Assembly: GCF_014648815.1 (NCBI RefSeq)
Contig: NZ_BMRV01000005.1
Coordinates: 136,758-200,757, forward strand
Direction of reading: 5' to 3'
Source of the DNA: Streptomyces flaveolus
Lineage (GTDB): Bacteria > Actinomycetota > Actinomycetes > Streptomycetales > Streptomycetaceae
DNA: 64,000 nt
In this document: in pieces, positions 59,536-64,000 of the stretch
How the letters are laid out: each line of letters opens with the position of its first letter
How positions within the stretch are numbered: position 1 is the first letter of the stretch
Made by a program: the position numbers and the translations under genes
The notes under the pieces: generated by a model
The model's input: only the letters and a program-made list of their open reading frames with translations
Databases searched by the model: none
Told to the model about the DNA's origin: nothing

Positions 59536-60624
59536 GTGTCAGCGAGGCTAGAGGCCGAGCACCTGTACAAGGTGTTCGGCAGAAAACCGGACCAGGCGGT
59601 CGAACGACTGCGCAAGTCGGCCGACCGGGAGGAGCTGCGCGCCGACGGCGCCACCGCCGCCGTCATCGACGCCTCCTTCACCGTGGAGCCCGGAGAGATC
59701 TTCGTGGTCATGGGGCTGTCCGGGTCCGGCAAGTCCACGCTGCTGCGCATGCTCAACGGTCTGCTGGAGCCGACCGCCGGGCACGTCCGCTTCGGCGGCC
59801 AGGATCTGACCGAGATCAGCGAGCGCCAGCTGCGCGAGGTCCGCTCGAAGAAGATCAGCATGGTCTTCCAGCACTTCGCGCTCTTCCCCCACCGCAGCGT
59901 CCGTGACAACGCTGCCTACGGTCTTGAAGTGCAGGGCGTGCCCCGCGCCGAGCGCGAACGCCGCGCCGACGAGGCGCTCGCCCTGTGCGGCCTGGCCGGC
60001 TGGGAGAAGTCGTGGCCGGACGAGCTGTCCGGCGGCATGCAGCAGCGCGTCGGCCTGGCCCGCGCACTCGCCACCGACGCCGACCTGCTGCTGATGGACG
60101 AGTCGTTCAGTGCCCTCGACCCGCTGATCCGCCGCGACATGCAGGACCAGCTGATCGAGCTGCAGAAGACGCTGAAGAAGACCATCGTCTTCATCACCCA
60201 CGACCTCAACGAGGCCATGCGTCTGGGCGACCGCATCGCCGTCATGCGCGACGGCCGCATCGTGCAGATAGGCACCGCGCAGGACATCCTCATGCGTCCC
60301 GCCAACGACTACGTCGCCTCCTTCACCCAGGACGTCGACCGCTCCCGCGTGCTCACCGCCGGTTCCGTCATGGACACCGACCTGAACGGCGACGAGGCCG
60401 ACTGCGACTGCGAGACGGCCACGCCCGACACGCCGTTCGCCGAACTGTGCGCGATCAGCGCCCGGGTGTCCCACCCCGTGGCGGTCGTCGACGCCGGCGA
60501 CCGGCTCGTCGGCGTCGTCCCGGCCCGGCGCCTCGTCGCCTTCCTGGGCGAGGAGCAGGCCGAGGCCGCCACCTGCGCCTCGCCGCGCGAAGAGGGTCCG
60601 AAGAAGGTGATGTCCCGTGCCTAG
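59536..60624 (+). CDS. Glycine betaine/proline ABC transporter ATPase
   Basis: This 362-residue ATPase of the ProV/OpuAA type has Walker A MGLSGSGKST, Q-loop VFQHFALFPHRSV, signature LSGGMQQRVGLARAL, Walker B LLLMDESFSALDP and the H-loop VFITHDLNEAM. A C-terminal extension of about 90 residues holds only a partial CBS-like region and a Cys/Asp-rich stretch (GDEADCDCETATPD). It powers uptake of betaine-type osmolytes. GTG at 59536 follows AAGAGG. Its stop overlaps the next gene by 8 bases, so ATPase and permease are coupled. Confidence 0.94.
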   Translation: MSARLEAEHLYKVFGRKPDQAVERLRKSADREELRADGATAAVIDASFTVEPGEIFVVMGLSGSGKSTLLRMLNGLLEPTAGHVRFGGQDLTEISERQLREVRSKKISMVFQHFALFPHRSVRDNAAYGLEVQGVPRAERERRADEALALCGLAGWEKSWPDELSGGMQQRVGLARALATDADLLLMDESFSALDPLIRRDMQDQLIELQKTLKKTIVFITHDLNEAMRLGDRIAVMRDGRIVQIGTAQDILMRPANDYVASFTQDVDRSRVLTAGSVMDTDLNGDEADCDCETATPDTPFAELCAISARVSHPVAVVDAGDRLVGVVPARRLVAFLGEEQAEAATCASPREEGPKKVMSRA

Positions 60625-63235
60625 GATCCCGCTCGGCGACTGGGTCAACAGCGCGGTCGACTGGCTGCTCGAGCACGTCGCGTGGCTCTTCGACTTCTTC
60701 AAGACGGTCTTCACCGGCACCTACGACGGCATCAACGCCGTCCTCCAGGCCCCCGAACCGCTGCTGCTCGTCGGCATCTTCGCGGTCATCGCCTTCTGGC
60801 TGCGCGGCACGGTCGCCGGTGTCCTCACGTTCCTCGGATTCGCGTTCATCGTCTCCATGGAACTGTGGGAGAACGCGATGATCACCCTGGCGCTGGTCCT
60901 CGTGGCCACGATCATCGCCCTGGTCATCTCGGTGCCCGTGGGCATCTGGGCGGCCCGCTCCGACCGGGTCAGCGGCATCGTCCGGCCCGTGCTGGACTTC
61001 ATGCAGACGCTGCCCGCGATGATCTACCTCATCCCGGCGATCCTGTTCTTCGGCACCGGTGCCTCCGCGGGCATCGTCGCCACCCTGATCTTCGCGCTCG
61101 CCCCGGGCGTGCGCATGACCGAGCTGGGCATCCGGCAGGTCGACAAGGAACTGGTCGAGGCCGCCGAGGCCTTCGGCACCACGCCCCGCAACACCCTGCT
61201 GCGCGTCCAGCTCCCGCTGGCCCTGCCCACGGTGATGGCGGGCGTCAACCAGGTCATCATGCTCGGCCTGTCCATGGCCGCGATCGCCGGCATGGTCGGC
61301 ACCGGCGGCCTCGGCGGCGACGTCAACGAGGCCATCGGCCAGCTCAACGTGGGCCTCGGTTCCGAGGCCGGCGTCGCCATCGTGATCCTGGCGATCTACC
61401 TCGACCGCATGACCAGTGCCCTGGGCACCCAGGTCTCGCCGCTCGGCCGGCGTGCCGCCGCCAAGGCCCGCAGCATGCAGGGCCTGAAGATCTGGTCCTA
61501 CCGGCCCCACCCCAAGGTCGCCGCAGTCGGCGTCGTGATCCTCGCGCTGGTGGCCGGCGGCATGGGCCTCTTCGGCGGAAGCGACAGCGGCGCCCCCGCC
61601 GTGGCCGCCGACAAGAACGTCGGCCAGGGCAAGAAGGTCAGCATCGGCTACATCCCCTGGGACGAGGGCGTCGCCTCCACCTTCCTGTGGAAGGAGATCC
61701 TCGAGCAGCGCGGCTTCCAGGTCGACGTCAAGCAGTTCGAGGCCGGACCGCTGTACACCTCGCTCGCCCAGGGCAGCATCGACTTCCAGACCGACTCCTG
61801 GCTGCCGACGACGCACGAGCAGTACTGGAAGAAGTACGGCAAGCAGCTCGACGACCTCGGCGCCTGGTACGACCAGACGTCCCTGGAGCTGTCCGTCCCG
61901 GCGTACATGAAGGACGTCGACTCCCTCGAGGACCTCAAGGGCAAGGCCGACGTCTTCGGTGGCAAGATCACCGGCATCGAGGCCAGCGCCGGTGAGATGG
62001 CCCTGCTGAAGAGCAAGGTGCTCAAGGAGTACGGCCTGGACAAGGAGTACAAGGTCGTCGACAGCTCCACGCCGGCGATGCTGGCCGAGCTCAAGCGCGC
62101 CTACGCCAAGCAGGAGCCGATCGTCACCACGCTCTGGTCGCCGCACTGGGCGTACAACGACTACGACCTGAAGAAGCTCAAGGACCCGAAGGGCGCCTGG
62201 GGCAAGGGCGACGGCGTGCACACGCTGTCCCGCAAGGGCTTCGCGGCCGAGAACCCGGTCGTCGGCAAGTGGCTGAAGAACTTCTCGATGACCGAGAAGC
62301 AGCTCACCAGCCTCGAGGCCGAGATCAACAAGGCCGGCAAGGGTGGGCAGCAGGACGCCGTCCGCACCTGGCTGAAGGCCAACCCGGGCGTCGTCGACAA
62401 GCTGGCCCCGGTCTCCTCCGGGTCCGGCGCCACCCCGCCCGAGGCCGAGCGTGCCGTGGACGTCGCCTGGTTCCCCTGGGACGAGGACGTCGCCGTCACC
62501 TATCTGTGGAAGAACGTCCTGGAGCGGCGCGGCTACAAGCTGAACCTCAAGCAGATGGACGTCGGCCCGGTCTACACCGGCCTGGCCTCCGGCGACATCG
62601 ACCTCAACTTCGACGCGTGGCTGCCCCACGCCCAGAAGAACTACTGGGACAAGAACAAGGACAAGCTCACCGACCTGGGCACCTGGTACCAGCCGACCTC
62701 CCTGGAGATCGCCGTCCCCTCGTACGTGAAGGACGTCAAGTCCCTCGCGGACCTCAAGGGCAAGGCCGACCTCTTCGACGGGAAGATCATCGGCATCGAG
62801 CCCGGCACCGGCGAGATGCAGCTGCTCAAGGACGAGGTCATGCCGGGCTACGGCCTGGACAAGGAGTACGAGGTCGTCGACGGCTCCACGCCGGCGATGC
62901 TGGCCGAGCTCAAGCGGGCCTACGCCAAGCACGAGCCGGTCGCCGTCGTCCTGTGGTCCCCGCACTGGGCGTACAGCGAGTACGGGCTGACCAAGCTGAA
63001 GGACCCCAAGAAGGCCTTCGGCGAGGGCAACACGATCCGCACCATCTCCAGCCAGGACTTCCCCGGGAAGTACCCGCAGCTCACCGAGTGGATCAAGAAC
63101 TTCCACATGAGCGAGGACGAACTCGGCAGCCTGGAGGCCGAGATCAAGGACCGTGGCCAGGGCCACGAGGAGCAGGCGGTGGCGGCGTGGCTGAAGGAGC
63201 ACCCGGACATGGTCGAGCGGATGACCCCGCAGTGA
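60617..63235 (+). CDS. Betaine-type ABC permease fused to two substrate-binding domains
   Basis: This 872-residue fusion has a ProW-like permease (about 1-320; EAA loop ELGIRQVDKELVEAAEAFGTTPRNTLLRVQLPLALP), a last membrane helix (about 300-320), then two OpuAC-type binding domains in tandem: about 340-596 (VSIGYIPWDEGVASTFLW...SPHWAYNDY) and about 611-872 (VDVAWFPWDEDVAVTYLW...SPHWAYSEY). Both keep the Trp-rich cage for quaternary ammonium ligands. As a homodimer the complex would display four receptors. The domains share long near-identical DNA (33 identical bases at 62065-62097 and 62884-62916), showing duplication. GTG at 60617. Confidence 0.94.
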   Translation: MPRIPLGDWVNSAVDWLLEHVAWLFDFFKTVFTGTYDGINAVLQAPEPLLLVGIFAVIAFWLRGTVAGVLTFLGFAFIVSMELWENAMITLALVLVATIIALVISVPVGIWAARSDRVSGIVRPVLDFMQTLPAMIYLIPAILFFGTGASAGIVATLIFALAPGVRMTELGIRQVDKELVEAAEAFGTTPRNTLLRVQLPLALPTVMAGVNQVIMLGLSMAAIAGMVGTGGLGGDVNEAIGQLNVGLGSEAGVAIVILAIYLDRMTSALGTQVSPLGRRAAAKARSMQGLKIWSYRPHPKVAAVGVVILALVAGGMGLFGGSDSGAPAVAADKNVGQGKKVSIGYIPWDEGVASTFLWKEILEQRGFQVDVKQFEAGPLYTSLAQGSIDFQTDSWLPTTHEQYWKKYGKQLDDLGAWYDQTSLELSVPAYMKDVDSLEDLKGKADVFGGKITGIEASAGEMALLKSKVLKEYGLDKEYKVVDSSTPAMLAELKRAYAKQEPIVTTLWSPHWAYNDYDLKKLKDPKGAWGKGDGVHTLSRKGFAAENPVVGKWLKNFSMTEKQLTSLEAEINKAGKGGQQDAVRTWLKANPGVVDKLAPVSSGSGATPPEAERAVDVAWFPWDEDVAVTYLWKNVLERRGYKLNLKQMDVGPVYTGLASGDIDLNFDAWLPHAQKNYWDKNKDKLTDLGTWYQPTSLEIAVPSYVKDVKSLADLKGKADLFDGKIIGIEPGTGEMQLLKDEVMPGYGLDKEYEVVDGSTPAMLAELKRAYAKHEPVAVVLWSPHWAYSEYGLTKLKDPKKAFGEGNTIRTISSQDFPGKYPQLTEWIKNFHMSEDELGSLEAEIKDRGQGHEEQAVAAWLKEHPDMVERMTPQ

Positions 63236-63276
63236 CCGGCTGAACCCGCTGGGGTACGGCCTCCGTACCGAGCGTC

Positions 63277-63329
63277 CCCGAGGGGTGGGTCCCCGCGCTT
63301 CCCGAGAGCGCGGGGACCCACCCCTCGGG
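63277..63329 (+). terminator. Strong terminator of the betaine transporter operon
   Basis: A perfect 23-bp stem (63277-63299 and 63307-63329) with a 7-base loop, 42 bases after the stop. Confidence 0.85.
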
Positions 63330-63657
63330 TCGTTCCCGCCGGGACACGGTTAGGATCCGGACAACCACGGAGCGCCATGCCACCACCCCAGCCCCGGCGG
63401 TGAGGGCACGGTGGACCAGCGGGGAACACGGAGAGCCGCCTGTGCCTTGAACCGGTAAGGTGCCCGCCGCACACGGCGGGCGGCTCGTCGCGTGGCGAGA
63501 ACTGTGAGGTCGCGGCCACCGCACCGTGACATCGATGTGACGGCCGCATGAAACGGTTTGCCGAACATGCGTAGGGTGCAGAGAACTCCTCGGGAGGACG
63601 GCGCCCCGGCACGGGACGACGGTACGACGGCGACGGGCGAAGGAGGGAGCCGGAGCG
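63330..63657. other. Gene-free region upstream of the XRE regulator
   Basis: No gene is seen on either strand. TAGGGT at 63572-63577 is a good -10, about 80 bases before the ATG, but I see no matching -35. GACATCGATGTGAC near 63528-63541 contains the palindrome ACATCGATGT (63529-63538), a possible operator. Confidence 0.5.
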
Positions 63658-64000
63658 ATGGGCGACCACAAAGACCAGCACCTTCGAGTGGGCGCGGCCG
63701 TACGGCGACGGCGCCGCGCCCTGGAGCTGACGCTCGCCGTCGTCTCCGAGCGCAGCGGCCTGTCCGTGCCCTTCCTGAGCCAGATCGAGAACGACCGGGC
63801 CCGCCCCAGCCAGACCTCCCTGGAGAAGGTGGCCGACGCCCTGCGCACCACCGCCGTGGAGCTGCTCGCCGCCGCCGACCCCGCGTGCAGCGTGGACGTG
63901 GTGCGGGCCGAGGACCCGGACCCCGAGCTCGCGCCCAGGGTGCGGTCCCTGGTGCGCGGACACCACCAGATGCACGCCTCGGAGTTCACCGGCGACCACG
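63658..64000 (+). CDS. XRE-family regulator, 3' end cut by window
   Basis: 114 codons are visible and run off the window. The N-terminal HTH_3 domain is complete (about 8-65; LRVGAAVRRRRRALELTLAVVSERSGLSVPFLSQIENDRARPSQTSLEKVADALRTT). It is followed by the beginning of a second domain (VDVVRAEDPDPELAPRVRSLVRGHHQMHASEFTG). This layout is typical of XRE-cupin regulators, but the cupin itself lies outside the window. ATG at 63658 follows AGGAGGGAG. Confidence 0.88.
   Translation, partial: MGDHKDQHLRVGAAVRRRRRALELTLAVVSERSGLSVPFLSQIENDRARPSQTSLEKVADALRTTAVELLAAADPACSVDVVRAEDPDPELAPRVRSLVRGHHQMHASEFTGDH

Overview
The window is a high-GC actinobacterial chromosome segment, almost certainly Streptomyces. 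The reasons are chaplin genes at the left edge, a conservon (cvn/rar) locus with its P450, mycothiol and Pup-proteasome genes, codons with nearly all G/C third positions, GTG and TTG starts, and 4-base stop/start overlaps. From memory, the gene order matches the S. coelicolor stretch from chpH/chpC to the glycine-betaine transporter (roughly SCO1675 to SCO1620). I see no integrated mobile element, rRNA, tRNA or CRISPR array, so this looks like core chromosome.

Layout. 1-1.2 kb: the end of a short chaplin (chpH-like) and a long, sortase-anchored chaplin (chpC-like) with a collagen-like stalk. 1.2-9 kb: a DUF5703 protein, an acidic hypothetical, a RecD-like protein that has lost its P-loop, an aldo/keto reductase, an F420-type oxidoreductase, a ferritin-like protein and CorA. 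8.9-12.4 kb: a three-gene actinobacterial set of unknown function (histidine phosphatase, DUF3090, SCO1664 family) followed by mshC. 12.4-14.3 kb: a PAC2 protein and a FadR-type regulator. 14.4-19.6 kb: the glycerol regulon gylR / glpF-glpK-glpD on the minus strand. 20-24.3 kb: metH and a HAD hydrolase. 24.7-31.7 kb: an orphan peptide-type binding lipoprotein, a NarL-type response regulator, a RecB-like Fe-S nuclease, a site-2 protease, trmI and a small secreted protein.

31.8-45.7 kb is the Pup-proteasome region: ferredoxin, arc (proteasomal ATPase), dop, pup, prcB, prcA, then a LacI regulator/MFS pair, pafA, two FKBP prolyl isomerases, and the DNA-damage activator pair pafB-pafC with a small coupled zinc-ribbon gene. 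46-47.8 kb holds a small membrane protein, tatA and tatC. 47.9-50.7 kb is a Ski2-like helicase. 51.1-55.7 kb is a complete conservon (sensor-like kinase, roadblock, DUF742, GTPase, CYP157-type P450). 55.7-64 kb: an RluA-type synthase, a GNAT acetyltransferase, a siderophore-interacting reductase under an iron box, a stand-alone 5'-3' exonuclease domain, a betaine-type ABC importer with two fused binding domains, and the start of an XRE regulator.

The most notable result concerns regulation. Sequences fitting the mycobacterial PafBC/RecA-NDp promoter (TTGTCRGTG-N8-TANNNT) stand before three nucleic-acid-processing genes: the Ski2-like helicase (exact match, +), the RecB-like nuclease (one mismatch, -) and the P-loop-less RecD-like gene (exact match, -). 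The last lies inside the upstream reductase gene and coincides with a run of A/T-ending codons. A looser version precedes pup. pafB and pafC lie in the same window, which suggests a local DNA-damage regulon. Other points of interest are a probable pseudo-helicase, a possible leaderless upstream ORF before metH, GylR-type palindromes, a P450 without the ExxR motif, several apparently leaderless genes, and an alternating inverted repeat in the tatA leader.
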